NCBI GenBank assembly: GCA_963812945.1
Contig: CAWEXD010000012.1
Coordinates: forward strand, 62,001 to 126,000
Direction: 5' to 3'
DNA length: 64,000 nucleotides
Source of the DNA: DASRDR01 sp963812945 [NCBI: uncultured Candidatus Rokubacteria bacterium]
GTDB taxonomy: Bacteria > Methylomirabilota > Methylomirabilia > Rokubacteriales
In this document: one piece after another, positions 20,896-31,568 of the stretch
Layout: each line of letters begins with the position of its first letter
How positions within the stretch are numbered: position 1 is the first letter of the stretch
Program-made: the position numbers and the translations under genes
The notes under the pieces: generated by a model
Told to the model about the DNA's origin: nothing
The model's database searches: none
Seen by the model: only the letters and a program-made list of their open reading frames with translations

Positions 20896-21297
20896 CTAGA
20901 CCTCCTGGGGTTCGGGGGTGGTGGCAACGCCGTCGGCCGCCGCCTCGCCGTGGATGACCGGGCAGCGCGGGCCATCGACGTCCTGATGCCGCGCCTGGGT
21001 GCCCAGCCTCGTGGGGCTCGTCGCCACCGGGCCCTCCGCGGTCCGACGCCGTCCCCTCCGTACCGACGGGCTGGGGCTCGCCGGCTCCGGGCAGGTCCGA
21101 GCGCGTCCGAGCTCGGCGCGCTGGGCGCCGTTGAGACTCGCCTCGAGGGCACGCGCCTCGGTGCGGAGCGCGTCGACGCGGCGCTGGAGCAGCGTCGCGC
21201 GCGACGCCGCCCGCGCCTCGCGCGTGGCCTGGCGGTCGGCCCGGGCCTCGAGCCGGAGGATCCGGCGCACCTTGCGGGAGCGGATCGTCGTCGTCAT
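20896..21297 (-). CDS. Small coiled-coil protein, 133 aa, unknown function
   Basis: It begins MTTTIRSRKVRRILRLEARA and continues with an arginine- and glutamate-rich helix (LLQRRVDALRTEARALEASL), then a disordered proline-rich tail. The ATG overlaps the stop of the HTH gene (ATGA) and has GGAGG 9 bases upstream. Its own TAG is two bases before the AAA gene ATG. It is one of the few genes of this operon with an intact frame. The basic helix could bind nucleic acid or another operon product. No family was recognised. Confidence 0.55.
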   Translation of the reverse strand: MTTTIRSRKVRRILRLEARADRQATREARAASRATLLQRRVDALRTEARALEASLNGAQRAELGRARTCPEPASPSPSVRRGRRRTAEGPVATSPTRLGTQARHQDVDGPRCPVIHGEAAADGVATTPEPQEV

Positions 21298-22236
21298 GGG
21301 CTCGCCTCCTGTGGGGTGCGTGCAGTCTGGCGTGCGCGACGTCGTCTCGGCTCGTGCGGTCCTCGAGACCGTCGCCCGCCGCTCCGCGTTTCCGCGCTCG
21401 CCGCGGGTCGATCCGGCTCGCCCCGCGGAACCAGCTCGAACCGCCAGTCGTGCCACGGCGGGCTGGTCGCGTCGGGATCGTCGCCGGGCTCATCGCGCTC
21501 GGCGTGTCCGCCGTCACGGGCGTCGCCGGCTTCCGCCCCGGTCGGACTCGGGGGGCCATCCACGGACGGTCGCCACCAGGGCTGGGTCGCGAGGAGCTCC
21601 CGGATGGCCACGGGGGTGGCGATGTCGTCGCCGCGCGGGGGAAGCTGTCCTGCGCGCGCGTCGTGCGCACGACGCGCGCGCAGGACACGCGCGTCTCCGT
21701 CTCGGTCTTGTTCTCTTTCTTTCTCTCGTCTCGAGTCTTCCGGGCGGCGAACCTCGCGATGTCTCTGCCATTTTTCCCGCGAGTTCCGCCGGGACCTCCG
21801 CCAGGACGTCCGCGCGGGGCCGCGCGGGATGGCGGGCGGCTCCGCTCACGTCCGCCGGAACGTCCGCCGGGACCTCCGCCGGCAGCTCCGCCGCGAAGCG
21901 CGCGGACAGATCCGTGTACGTCCCCTGGGCGAGGGGGTACTTGTGGATGGCGACGTCGACGAGCCGGCCGCGCGTCCCGCGGTGGGCCGGGTACCAGACG
22001 TAGCGCTTGCGCTTCAGCGCCCGGCAGAGCTTCTCGACGTGGTTCGCCGTCAGGCCGGTCTGCTCGCCGAGGGTCGGCCAGCTCGTGCGAAGCGTCCCCG
22101 TCCGCGGGCTCGCCTTCGTGCAGAGCCAGCTGAACATGGCGTACTCGTCCCAGGTCATCCGGCGGAGCTCGAGGTGCTCGTCGATGGTCCGGCGCCACTT
22201 GAGGAAGTTGTCGGCGCCGGCCGGCCGCGGCTTCAC
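21294..22236 (-). pseudogene. Helix-turn-helix protein of replication-initiator type, frameshifted
   Basis: The GTG at 22236 overlaps the upstream stop (GTGA). Residues give FLKWRRTIDEHLELRRMTWD, EYAMFSWLCTKASPRTG and a winged-helix piece WPTLGEQTGLTANHVEKLCR ending in KRKRYVWYPAHRGTRGRLVD. This resembles the N-terminal helix-turn-helix of plasmid or phage replication proteins. A low-complexity part of PAEVPADVPADV type follows. The C-terminal segment (VAIRELLATQPWWRPSVDGP) is in another frame and ends at the ATGA junction. A 42-bp perfect palindrome lies inside the coding region at 21646-21687 and separates the two halves. Confidence 0.55.
21646..21687. repeat. 42-bp perfect palindrome without loop
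   Basis: TGTCCTGCGCGCGCGTCGTGC at 21646-21666 is shortened here as TGTCCTGCGCGC...TCGTGC; it is followed immediately by its exact reverse complement at 21667-21687. It lies within the HTH gene, upstream of its C-terminal part. Such a structure could form a cruciform or hairpin, act as a protein-binding site, or be an inserted miniature palindrome. Confidence 0.9.
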
Positions 22237-22598
22237 GTGAGCCTCAGCGCGTAGCCGGGCGTGAGGACGCCGGGCGGCAGGACCGGCTCGGCCGAGAACG
22301 TGAGGCACTCGATCCCGTCGATCGCGAACGCGTGCCGGTGGGGAAAGAGCCGCTCGGGGTGCTCGGTGCTGGTCACCGCGAGCCCCGCCCGCTGGACGGT
22401 CCGCCAGAACGTCCCCGGGCTCAGCTGGACCTCGACGCCGCCGTCCCGTCGGGGCCAGACGCCGAGCACGGCGGCGTAGTCGCGCGGGATGTCGAGCTTC
22501 GCGAGGACGCGCTGGAGGGTCTCGCGCGTGGCGTCGGCCGCGGGCTCCGTCGCGCCGGCTCGCGTCTCGCCATCCACGGGCGCCACGTCCGGGGTCAC
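22233..22598 (-). CDS. Hypothetical protein, 121 aa
   Basis: An intact reading frame of 121 residues starting with GTG at 22598, overlapping the P450 stop (GTGA), and ending in a TGA overlapped by the GTG of the HTH gene. It contains [40 protein letters not shown] and [20 protein letters not shown]. No family is recognised. The double overlap makes translational coupling with both neighbours near certain. Confidence 0.55.
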   Translation of the reverse strand: MTPDVAPVDGETRAGATEPAADATRETLQRVLAKLDIPRDYAAVLGVWPRRDGGVEVQLSPGTFWRTVQRAGLAVTSTEHPERLFPHRHAFAIDGIECLTFSAEPVLPPGVLTPGYALRLT

Positions 22599-23841
22599 CA
22601 CGTCACCGGCAGGGTCGCGAGCCCGCGGAGGGTCGCGGTGGGCCGCCACACGGCGTGCTCGGTCGCGAGCTGGAGCGCAGGCCAGCGCCGCAGGAGCGAG
22701 CCGACCGCGACCTGGGCCTCGAGGCGGGCGAGAAAGGCGCCGAGGCAGACGTGGACGCCGGCGCCGAAGGCGAGGTGGCCGAGATCCCGGCGCAGGAGGT
22801 CGAACCGGTCCGGGTCGGCGAAGCGCGCGGGATCCCGGTTCGCCGCGCCGAGGAGGAGGACGACGAGCGCGCCGGCGGGAATCCGGTGGCCGGCGACCTC
22901 GACATCCGTCTTGGCGATCCGCCACGTCCGCTGGACCGGGCTCTCCCAGCGCGCGGCCTCCTCGACCGCCGCGGGGAGGAGCCACGGCGCCTCGCGGAGG
23001 CGCGCGAGCTCGTCGGGGTGGCGGAGGAGCGCCCAGACCGTGGTGCCGATCAGGCTGACCGTGGTCTCGGTCCCGGCCACGAGCAGGAGGACGATCATCG
23101 CCACGAGCTCCGAGTCGCTCAGGAGGCCGTCCTGGTCCGCCGCCTCGACGAGCGTGCTCACGAGGTCGGATTCGGGCTGAGCGCGCCGCGCCGCGATCAG
23201 CTCGCGGACGTAGCCGCCAAGGACGCGTCGGGCCGCCTGCCCCTCGGCGACGAGCGGGTGGTCTTCGGGGATCGGGAGGGCGTCGAGACTCCGCGCCACC
23301 GCGGCCGACCAGGCGGCGCACGCGGGGCGGTGCGCCTCGGGGATCCCGAGGAGCTCGCCGATGACGGTGCGCGGCAGGGGCTCGGCCAGGTCGGCGACGA
23401 CGTCCATCCGGCCGGCCGGGCGCCACGCGATCGAGCAGGGCGTCGACGTGCGCCTGGATCCGAGGCCGGAGCGCCTCGACGGCGCGCGGCGTGAACGCCC
23501 GGCTCACCGCGTCGCGCAGCCGCGTGTGGTGCGGCGGGTCGCGGAAGAGCATCGACTGCCGGTGACCGCCGCCGTCTCGAGCCGTGGCCGTTGGTGGGTG
23601 CGAAGTGCCGCTCGAACCCCTCGCGCCCGAACCGCGGGTCGCGGAGGACTGCGGCCACGTCGGCGTAGCGCGTGAGGACCCACAGCCCGTGCGCCGTGCG
23701 GTGCACCGGATCCTCCGCCCGGAGGCGCGCGTAGGCGGGATATGGACCAGCGAGAACCGCGGGATCGAGCCCGCCGAAGAGGGTCGCACCGCCGATCCGC
23801 TCTCGGTCGCCAGCTCGTTCGTCGAACGGGACGCTCGTCAT
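22595..23841 (-). pseudogene. Cytochrome P450, two frameshifts near the N-terminal third
   Basis: The C-terminal 270 residues are intact. The I-helix has [15 protein letters not shown], the ExxR motif is in [18 protein letters not shown], and the haem loop is [17 protein letters not shown] with its cysteine ligand. The N-terminal third from the ATG at 23841 ([31 protein letters not shown]) is joined through frame changes near 23580 and 23420. At the first, one extra base in the sequence GGCTCGAGAC explains the shift. The total of about 415 residues is normal for bacterial class I P450s, which need ferredoxin partners; none is nearby. It is the first gene of the coupled minus-strand operon. 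Confidence 0.82.
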
Positions 23842-23960
23842 GCCCCGGGCAGAGGGCAAGACAGAGGCCAGCCCCGCCGGTGCCACGGTCCAGGCACCAA
23901 ACGTGCTGCGGGGCTGCAGGCTTACGGAGCCGAAGGGTCCGGCCTGTGTGGCCGGCGATT

Positions 23961-24008
23961 CCACCGCGAATCCGCCGCCTTTCCGCCGCGCGAGTGGATT
24001 CGCGGCGG
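23961..24008. repeat. Imperfect inverted repeat upstream of P450 operon and recombinase
   Basis: CCACCGCGAATCC at 23961-23973 pairs with GGATTCGCGGCGG at 23996-24008 with one mismatch. It sits in the divergent intergenic region between the P450 operon and the recombinase unit, a suitable place for an operator. No regulator can be assigned. Confidence 0.5.
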
Positions 24009-24193
24009 ATTCCGAAGCGGATCTCGGCCCACAACGCAGTCGGACCAGCCGCGTCAGCAGGATCAGGGCCGGGTTCCGCAACCTCGCGTCGGTATGCGTT
24101 AACGCTTCCTTCGGCCCGTCATTCGGGCACTCATTGGGGAGTCGGCCGTCGGCCGCGGCGTTACTGGCGCGGCTCTTGCCCAGACCGTTGGTG

Positions 24194-24472
24194 ATGGACG
24201 AAGACACGACCCAGTCCCGAGCGCCGACGCCGCCCATGGGCGCGCCGCCGAGCCTTGCTGGCGCCGCGCCGGCACGGCAGGTGCGCAGGCGTGTTGACAC
24301 GGACGCGGCGTCGGCCCGACACTCCGGCCTGACGGCGAAAACGGCGGCCGCGCCCGCGACGGAGAGCGAAGAGTCGGCATGGGATCGAATCGCCGAGCTT
24401 CTGATCGAACTGGCCCTCGAACATGACCCGGCCATCCTCGAGCCCGTCCACCCTCGCGCTCCGGCCGGCTGA
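24194..24472 (+). CDS. Small acidic-tailed protein preceding the recombinase, 92 aa
   Basis: An ATG at 24194 opens a frame that overlaps the recombinase start by 50 bases. The N-terminal two thirds are disordered. The end reads [20 protein letters not shown], a helix typical of a small partner protein. Serine recombinases of integrated elements are often preceded by such short genes. The family is not recognised, and the overlap is the main reason to list it. Confidence 0.4.
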   Translation: MDEDTTQSRAPTPPMGAPPSLAGAAPARQVRRRVDTDAASARHSGLTAKTAAAPATESEESAWDRIAELLIELALEHDPAILEPVHPRAPAG

Positions 24473-26117
24473 CACGCCGGTCGTCGGCTACGTCCGTAGC
24501 TCGAAAGACGCCCATGATGTGAGCTGCGAGGCGCAAGCCGAGCAGATCCGCCGGAGCGTCCAGCCGAGCGAGCGCCTCGTCAGTCTCCCGGCTGCCCTGC
24601 AGGGTATTTTCGAGGACCGAGCGCTATCGTCCACTCGAGACGACCTCCCCGGCCTTCTGGCGCTGCTCGACGCCGCTAAGCAGGATCCCGTGCCATTCCG
24701 GCGGGTCTACGTGCTCGACACGTCCCGGATCGCCCGGGACACGCTCCAGGCCCAGAGCCTGAAGTTCTACTTGCGCAAGAAGCGAGGGATCGAGCTCGTC
24801 TTCCTCCACCTGCCCCAGACCGGCTCGTACATGGACGAACCGATCGAGAAGATGATGGAGGTCTGGGACGAGCTCCACTCCCGGATGTCCAAGGCCAAGG
24901 GCGTCGAAGGTCAGAAGCAGAACGTCCGACGGGGATACCGGGCGGGCGGCGAGGCCCCCTACGGCTACCGGCGCCGCGTCATGGTGATCGGGCAGCACCG
25001 GAGCGGCCAGCCGATCACCAAGAGCGTCAACGAACCGGACCCGGAGACTGCAGCGGTCGTGCAGGAGTATTTTCGGAGACGGGCCGGCGGAGAATCACGC
25101 CGGGTGATCCTCCGCGACTTCGAGCGTCGGGCGATCCCCTCGCCGAGCGGGCGAGCCGGGTGGGCGCCCGCGACGGCCCGGGGCTTCGAAGAAAACGTGC
25201 TCGCGTACCTGGGCCATCTCGTCTACGGGCGGATGAACGAACGGCTGCGCGAACAGGGGTTGGCAGGTGGCAAGAAGCGAGGGTTCGTCGGCGGCCTGAA
25301 GCATCGGCCGCGGGATGACTGGACGATCACCGAGAACGCCCACCCGGCGCTCATCACCCCCGAGATTGCCGCCAAGGTCCAGGCGCGGCTCCGCACACTC
25401 GGGGTGTCCGATCGCCGGGGAACCGCCTACCTCCTGTCCGGCATCATCCGGTGCGGGCTCTGCGGCGAGCACTTCGTCGGCTCGCGGTCCAACCAGCGGT
25501 ATCTCTACCGCTGCCTCACGCGCTCAAAGCGCGGCCGCACCGCGTGCTCGAACAACGACATCGCCCGGGAGACGATCGAGGGCTTCGCGATCCACATCTT
25601 GAAGGCTGAGCTGCTCCGGGAGGAGCGGCTCGCGGATCTCGTGGGGCGGTTCCAGCGGCGCGCGCTGACCCGCAAACGTCGCCTTCCCGTGACGGACCGG
25701 AACGCCTTGCGCACCGAACTCGACGCCGTGGCCACGAGACTGGAACGGATCCTCGATCTCTACGGCCAGGGCAAGCTCGACGAGGAGTCCCTCGCGGCGC
25801 TGAATCGTCGCCTCCGTCGACGCCAGGAGGCGATTCAAGAGCAGCTCGCGACCCTCGAGGCCCCGCTCCAGGTGGACTTCACCGTCAATCGGGAGCGACT
25901 CCGCGCCTTCCTGGCCGACATGGACCAGTGGATGCGCGAGGGGGACGTGGTTCGCCGGAAGACGCTCCTCCGGGAGGTCTACCAGGAGATCCGGATCTGG
26001 CCGAAAACCGGGGCCAAGCCCTGGAAGCGCAAGGTCTTCGTGGCGGCGAACCTGGAGGCGCTTACACGCTTTTGGATGGTGTCCCCGACGGGATTCGAAC
26101 CCGTGTTTCCAGATTGA
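24423..26117 (+). CDS. Large serine recombinase (integrase) running into tRNA-Glu
   Basis: The N-terminal catalytic domain has [20 protein letters not shown] with the nucleophile serine near residue 27, followed by [20 protein letters not shown]. The recombinase domain starts near residue 165 with [15 protein letters not shown] zinc ribbon shows as [11 protein letters not shown] and [14 protein letters not shown], and a long coiled coil is present ([20 protein letters not shown]). The last residues, [13 protein letters not shown], are encoded by the complement of the tRNA-Glu 3' half, a known mark of an integrase next to its tRNA target. Length (564) is normal. The enzyme probably integrated the island to the left. 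A TTG or ATG start further downstream cannot be excluded because no ribosome site stands out. Confidence 0.9.
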   Translation: MTRPSSSPSTLALRPADTPVVGYVRSSKDAHDVSCEAQAEQIRRSVQPSERLVSLPAALQGIFEDRALSSTRDDLPGLLALLDAAKQDPVPFRRVYVLDTSRIARDTLQAQSLKFYLRKKRGIELVFLHLPQTGSYMDEPIEKMMEVWDELHSRMSKAKGVEGQKQNVRRGYRAGGEAPYGYRRRVMVIGQHRSGQPITKSVNEPDPETAAVVQEYFRRRAGGESRRVILRDFERRAIPSPSGRAGWAPATARGFEENVLAYLGHLVYGRMNERLREQGLAGGKKRGFVGGLKHRPRDDWTITENAHPALITPEIAAKVQARLRTLGVSDRRGTAYLLSGIIRCGLCGEHFVGSRSNQRYLYRCLTRSKRGRTACSNNDIARETIEGFAIHILKAELLREERLADLVGRFQRRALTRKRRLPVTDRNALRTELDAVATRLERILDLYGQGKLDEESLAALNRRLRRRQEAIQEQLATLEAPLQVDFTVNRERLRAFLADMDQWMREGDVVRRKTLLREVYQEIRIWPKTGAKPWKRKVFVAANLEALTRFWMVSPTGFEPVFPD

Positions 26118-26154
26118 AAATCTGGGGTCCTAGGCCAGCCTAGACGACGGGGAC
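26077..26154 (-). tRNA. tRNA-Glu (anticodon TTC)
   Basis: On the minus strand the acceptor stem GTCCCCG (from 26154) pairs with CGGGGAC (to 26081), followed by discriminator A and an encoded CCA. The anticodon arm is CCAGA-TTTTCAA-TCTGG, giving anticodon TTC. The T arm contains GGTTCGAATCC. The recombinase stop codon lies inside the gene, and the 3' half overlaps the recombinase tail on the other strand. Confidence 0.95.
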
Positions 26155-26611
26155 GCTTTTAATGACGAGAGGTTACACGACAGACGCGCTCCTCGTCAAG
26201 CGACGCCAGGTGGCTGTTTTGTGGCTGTGCGGAAGGGCACAATGGGAGAGGCTCAGTCCCGACGACGTCACGAAAGGCGCGAAAACCTCGGGCTCCACGC
26301 CACTGCGCCGAAAAGATCCCAGATTCGAAATCTGGGGACGTTCGACATCTCCCGTAGGCGCATGGGGGGTGGAATGACTCTGGGGGTTATTAACCGACGA
26401 CGATCAGACGATCACCCCGCGGGCCGATGACGCGGAAAGAGGAGGTGGCGTTCGGGCCGCCCACACCGAAGAAGATCCGGACGACTCGTTGCGGCGTGTG
26501 AGGAGATCGCCACGGCATCGAGCGGGATCCTCGAATTCGGCTTCCGGGAGCCTATCGGGACTGCATATCAGCGTCGTTTCGCCCCGTAGCGTGAGCGCGT
26601 CCACCCTGCCG
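26155..26611. other. Intergenic stretch between tRNA-Glu and the diadenylate cyclase
   Basis: No gene is supported. It contains the hairpin at 26318-26336 and otherwise unremarkable sequence. Read on the plus strand it follows the island border, so it may hold the remains of an old attachment site. A 66-residue minus-strand frame next to the cyclase stop has no family resemblance. Confidence 0.45.
26318..26336. repeat. Hairpin resembling the tRNA-Glu anticodon arm
   Basis: CCCAGATT-CGA-AATCTGGG forms an 8-bp stem with a 3-base loop. The stretch CCAGATTCGAAATCTGGGG matches 17 of 19 bases of the plus-strand anticodon-arm sequence of the tRNA-Glu 200 bases to the left. It could be a degenerate attachment-site copy left by an earlier integration. 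Confidence 0.45.
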
Positions 26612-27925
26612 TCACAGGAGGTAGCGCTCTGCGTGAAGGAGCGCCACCAGTTTCCCTTCGGCCTTGAGCCAGCCGAGCTCTGTCAGCCCTCCGTCCTGCG
26701 AAGCGACGAAGGCGACTGACTCCTGGATCCGGCAGCAGAATTCCGCAGCCGCACGGTGTCGGGCACCTCCAAGTTCACGAATGGAGCGCGTGACCCCTCC
26801 AGCTTTCGCTCGACCCGCCTCGACGCAGAACACGTCGCCGATGGAGAGCTGACCGGATTGAATCATGGCTCCGAACGCGAGCAACCTCAGATCCATGTCG
26901 AGAACCGTGGCGCCGTCGACCGCAGTGACTTGGCCAACCGTGTCCGCTGCATTCTGCAGGTGCTCCGGCCCGATGAATGCGTCTACGGCGTACGGGTTCG
27001 GGAGCATGCGATCCAGGGCGTCGCGGAGGCCGCGAAAGGGTGGAGAGCACTGATACCTTGGCGCGTCGCTCAGCGCGTCTCTCCAGTCGGATGTGCCACT
27101 CGGCACGAGAAGAACGATGCCCCCATGCCCGGCCCTGCGCATGGAGTCCACCACCCGTGTGGTCCAATAGGCGGTCACAAACCGATCGCCGGCGGGGGTG
27201 TCGGCCGGCAGCGCCAGCCGGGTGATGCGGACCAGGGTGTCGTAGTCCTCGTCTTCGAGGAAGGTCGCTTCTCCAGCATGGTAGATCATCACGTTGCGAA
27301 GCATGCCTTTGACCACCAGAAGTCCCGGTCCCTTGACATCCACGCATAGCGCAGTGGGGGTGATCGGGGTGAGGCCCCAGATCGTGAGCGCCTGAGGGCC
27401 ATCCGGTCGGATACCAAGACCGCGCCGCTCTCGGTGAACCGCTGGGGCTAGCTTGACGACAGCCTGAACGTCCAACGGTATAGAGTGCTCGAAGATCAGA
27501 TCCTCAGCGGTCGAAGGTGACTGAAGCAACAGAGGCACGGCAACCGGCCGCCCCTCCTCCTGCTGAAGACTCGCCCAAAAGGCGGTGTTCAGCAGAACGC
27601 TGACATGATCGGCCGATGGTATCGACACCGAGTAGGTCGCGGTGCTCGGCAGGGAGCCGAGTAATCCCAACAACCTCGACACTATGCCGGCGTCGCCGGG
27701 AAGCCTACTCGCCAACCCCATCTGTGTGAACGCATCGAGCCATGTGCCATTGACCTTCTCTCCGCTAAGTGACACGTGCCCTCCCTTTAGGGGATCAATC
27801 CAATCGCCGCCGCGGGTGGCTCGACCCCTTTGGTGCACGAGACTCTTGTCAAGAAGGCCCACACGGTCGCCCCTCCCAGGTGAGTGTGTGAGGGCAGTGA
27901 GCACGGACCTCGACGAGGAGGTCAT
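26612..27925 (-). CDS. Diadenylate cyclase (DAC/DisA_N domain) with N-terminal sensor domain
   Basis: Residues about 300-430 form a DAC domain. VTAVDGATVLDMDLRLLAFG has the DGA motif, GGARHRAAAEFCCRIQESVA has the RHR motif, and VAFVASQDGGLTELGWL closes the fold. Enzymes with both motifs make cyclic di-AMP from two ATP. Residues about 70-290 (ATYSVSIPSADHVSVLLNTA; LTIWGLTPITPTALCVDVKG) resemble the DACNV-type sensor domain known to precede DAC domains in environmental bacteria, so activity is probably signal-controlled. There are no membrane segments, unlike CdaA, and no DNA-binding C-terminus, unlike DisA. The ATG at 27925 has no clear ribosome site. It stands alone, convergent with nothing, just right of the tRNA-Glu island border. 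Confidence 0.85.
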   Translation of the reverse strand: MTSSSRSVLTALTHSPGRGDRVGLLDKSLVHQRGRATRGGDWIDPLKGGHVSLSGEKVNGTWLDAFTQMGLASRLPGDAGIVSRLLGLLGSLPSTATYSVSIPSADHVSVLLNTAFWASLQQEEGRPVAVPLLLQSPSTAEDLIFEHSIPLDVQAVVKLAPAVHRERRGLGIRPDGPQALTIWGLTPITPTALCVDVKGPGLLVVKGMLRNVMIYHAGEATFLEDEDYDTLVRITRLALPADTPAGDRFVTAYWTTRVVDSMRRAGHGGIVLLVPSGTSDWRDALSDAPRYQCSPPFRGLRDALDRMLPNPYAVDAFIGPEHLQNAADTVGQVTAVDGATVLDMDLRLLAFGAMIQSGQLSIGDVFCVEAGRAKAGGVTRSIRELGGARHRAAAEFCCRIQESVAFVASQDGGLTELGWLKAEGKLVALLHAERYLL

Positions 27926-28287
27926 GCTCGGGAGGGTCTCACCGCCCGTCCTCAGGTCCCACCCGTCCTTCCATCTTCCTTCACGCAGCAGATCGTTTCA
28001 CGAGCTGGTGCATCTCCATCGTGAGACGTGAATCTCGGTCGTCAGCGTCATGAGTCGGCCAGGTCTGACTGATTGGTTTCGGCTGCCCGAGCCGATCGCT
28101 GCCCCAGGAGCCCACGCTCCTCCCACAGCTCATGCTCGAGCTCGCCGCGATAGACCCCGCGTCCTGGCCGCTCGGAGTGCCGGACTCGAAGACGAACCCG
28201 ATCCAGAACCGCACGACCACCCCTCACGACGACGGTAGAGACGAGCCGATCACGCCGCCGGCGGAGGCGGCCACGCCCGCCGGCCCG
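27926..28287. other. Intergenic stretch with no well-supported gene
   Basis: A minus-strand frame of 79 residues at 27981-28220 (MVVRFWIGFVFESGTPSG) shows no family features and no good ribosome site. I see no RNA gene or repeat. Confidence 0.4.
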
Positions 28288-28554
28288 CTATGCCGCGGGC
28301 GCCTGTGCGACGTGGGGGGATTCGTGCTCGCTCTCGTTCACGATCCGGTAGAGGACCCACCCGCTGGCGTCCTGGCCGCCAGCGCGCTGAGCCCGCTCGA
28401 ACAAGCTGAGCCGCCCTTTTCGCGGAGTCGATGGATGCTCCGCCAGCACCGCCTTCCAGCCGAGCAGTACGGCCTCCGCCGGTACCGGAGCCTCGATGCC
28501 GTAACGCGCCAGGATCCCTCGCCTCTCGTTGTAGAACTGCATCAGCCACTTCAT
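28288..28554 (-). CDS. Hypothetical protein, 88 aa
   Basis: The ATG at 28554 is chosen because AGGAGGTC lies 5 bases upstream; it gives MKWLMQFYNERRGILARYGI. The body reads PVPAEAVLLGWKAVLAEHPS, GRLSLFERAQRAGGQDASGW and VLYRIVNESEHESPHVAQA. No family recognised. The mixed helix-strand pattern and the location downstream of hsp20 on the same strand suggest a small stress-related protein. Confidence 0.6.
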   Translation of the reverse strand: MKWLMQFYNERRGILARYGIEAPVPAEAVLLGWKAVLAEHPSTPRKGRLSLFERAQRAGGQDASGWVLYRIVNESEHESPHVAQAPAA

Positions 28555-28816
28555 CGCCGACCTCCTGGTGCGATTCTGCCGCGCGCCGTGCCCGGCGCGA
28601 CTCAGCCGTGCTCCTCGTCGATCCAGGTCTCCTTGCCCTGCTTGTGACATTCATCGAGATCATGCATGGGTCTCAGGGCCGCTGGCGGCCATCGGCGTCG
28701 TTTATCCCAGCCTCAACTCTCCGGTGCTCCGATCGTCGACGACTCCCAGAGATGGCTGAGGCGCCGAGGCGCGTCCCGGTCGACACCGGCACGGCCTCGG
28801 CCCCGGCCGCTCAGGA

Positions 28817-29263
28817 TCAAGCGGCCTTGACTGCGATCATCTTCCGCGTCGTCACTTGCGGCGCGGGGATCCTCACCTCGAGCATCCCGTTCGCGTTCTT
28901 CGCCTCGACGTGGGCGACGTCGACGCCCTCGGGGAGCTGGAAGCTCCGCTGGAACGCGCCGTATGCGAGCTCGCGGACGAAGTAGTCCTTGCCCGTGGTG
29001 TTGGGATCGGCCTTGCGCTCCCCCTTGACGGTGAGAACGTTGTCCATCCAGGACACCTCGACGTCCTTCGGATCCACGCCCGGCATGGCGAGCTGGATGA
29101 CGTAGGCGCCGTCGTCGATCCGCCCCTCAGCGGCGGGAAGCCACGCTGGGGCACGCTGAGCGGCCTCGTCCGTGGCGCCGTTGAAGAACTCCGGGAACAG
29201 CGCGTCGACGTCGTGGTGGAAGTGGAACTTCCGAGTCGGGGACCAGCGAAGCATGGTGGTCAT
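28817..29263 (-). CDS. Hsp20/alpha-crystallin small heat-shock protein
   Basis: A 148-residue protein with an alpha-crystallin domain at about 45-145: YVIQLAMPGVDPKDVEVSWM, NVLTVKGERKAD and ELAYGAFQRSFQLPEGVD, followed by the C-terminal NGMLEVRIPAPQ. It holds unfolding proteins for refolding by chaperones. The ATG follows a GAGGAGAG site by 6 bases. It is 187 bases downstream of groEL on the same strand, with its own possible promoter region between. The C-terminal I-x-I anchor is only partly conserved (IPAP). Confidence 0.92.
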   Translation of the reverse strand: MTTMLRWSPTRKFHFHHDVDALFPEFFNGATDEAAQRAPAWLPAAEGRIDDGAYVIQLAMPGVDPKDVEVSWMDNVLTVKGERKADPNTTGKDYFVRELAYGAFQRSFQLPEGVDVAHVEAKNANGMLEVRIPAPQVTTRKMIAVKAA

Positions 29264-29450
29264 GGTGCTCTCCTCTCAATATCTCAGTACTTAGGACTCA
29301 AACGAAGTGCACTCTCTCATATACGTGGCGTTTGATCGTGCGGCCTTCGAGGCCGATCGCCACATCTCGATCGCGATCGACACCGCCCGGCCCCCGGAGG
29401 CGGGATGCCCCCGGAGGCCGTCGGCGAAGCCGGATGCTCTGGCCGGTGGG

Positions 29451-31488
<2,038 letters not shown>

Positions 31489-31542
31489 CGTCGGGGTCCT
31501 CCCTCGTCCAGATGTGGGGTGAGCGTTGGCGTCCAGTTCCTA

Positions 31543-31568
31543 GACTGTATCACTTTACTAGTACACTA
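31543..31568 (-). promoter_or_regulatory. Operator-like palindrome at the groESL promoter
   Basis: On the plus strand GACTGTA at 31543-31549 and TACACTA at 31562-31568 are separated by 12 bases. The perfect form at the gntR promoter is TACTGTA-N12-TACAGTA, so 12 of 14 half-site bases agree, and the central TACTAG is kept. A -10 box TAGTAA on the minus strand lies inside the spacer at 31560-31555, giving a leader of about 60 bases to groES. The -35 region is poor, so activation is possible. No CIRCE element is present. Confidence 0.6.

Noticed and set aside
26080-26117. Functional C-terminal tail of the recombinase
   Set aside because: The last residues are simply the translated complement of the tRNA-Glu 3' half.
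1-26154. Prophage
   Set aside because: No capsid, terminase, portal, tail or lysis genes were seen next to the recombinase. A defence-carrying genomic island fits better.
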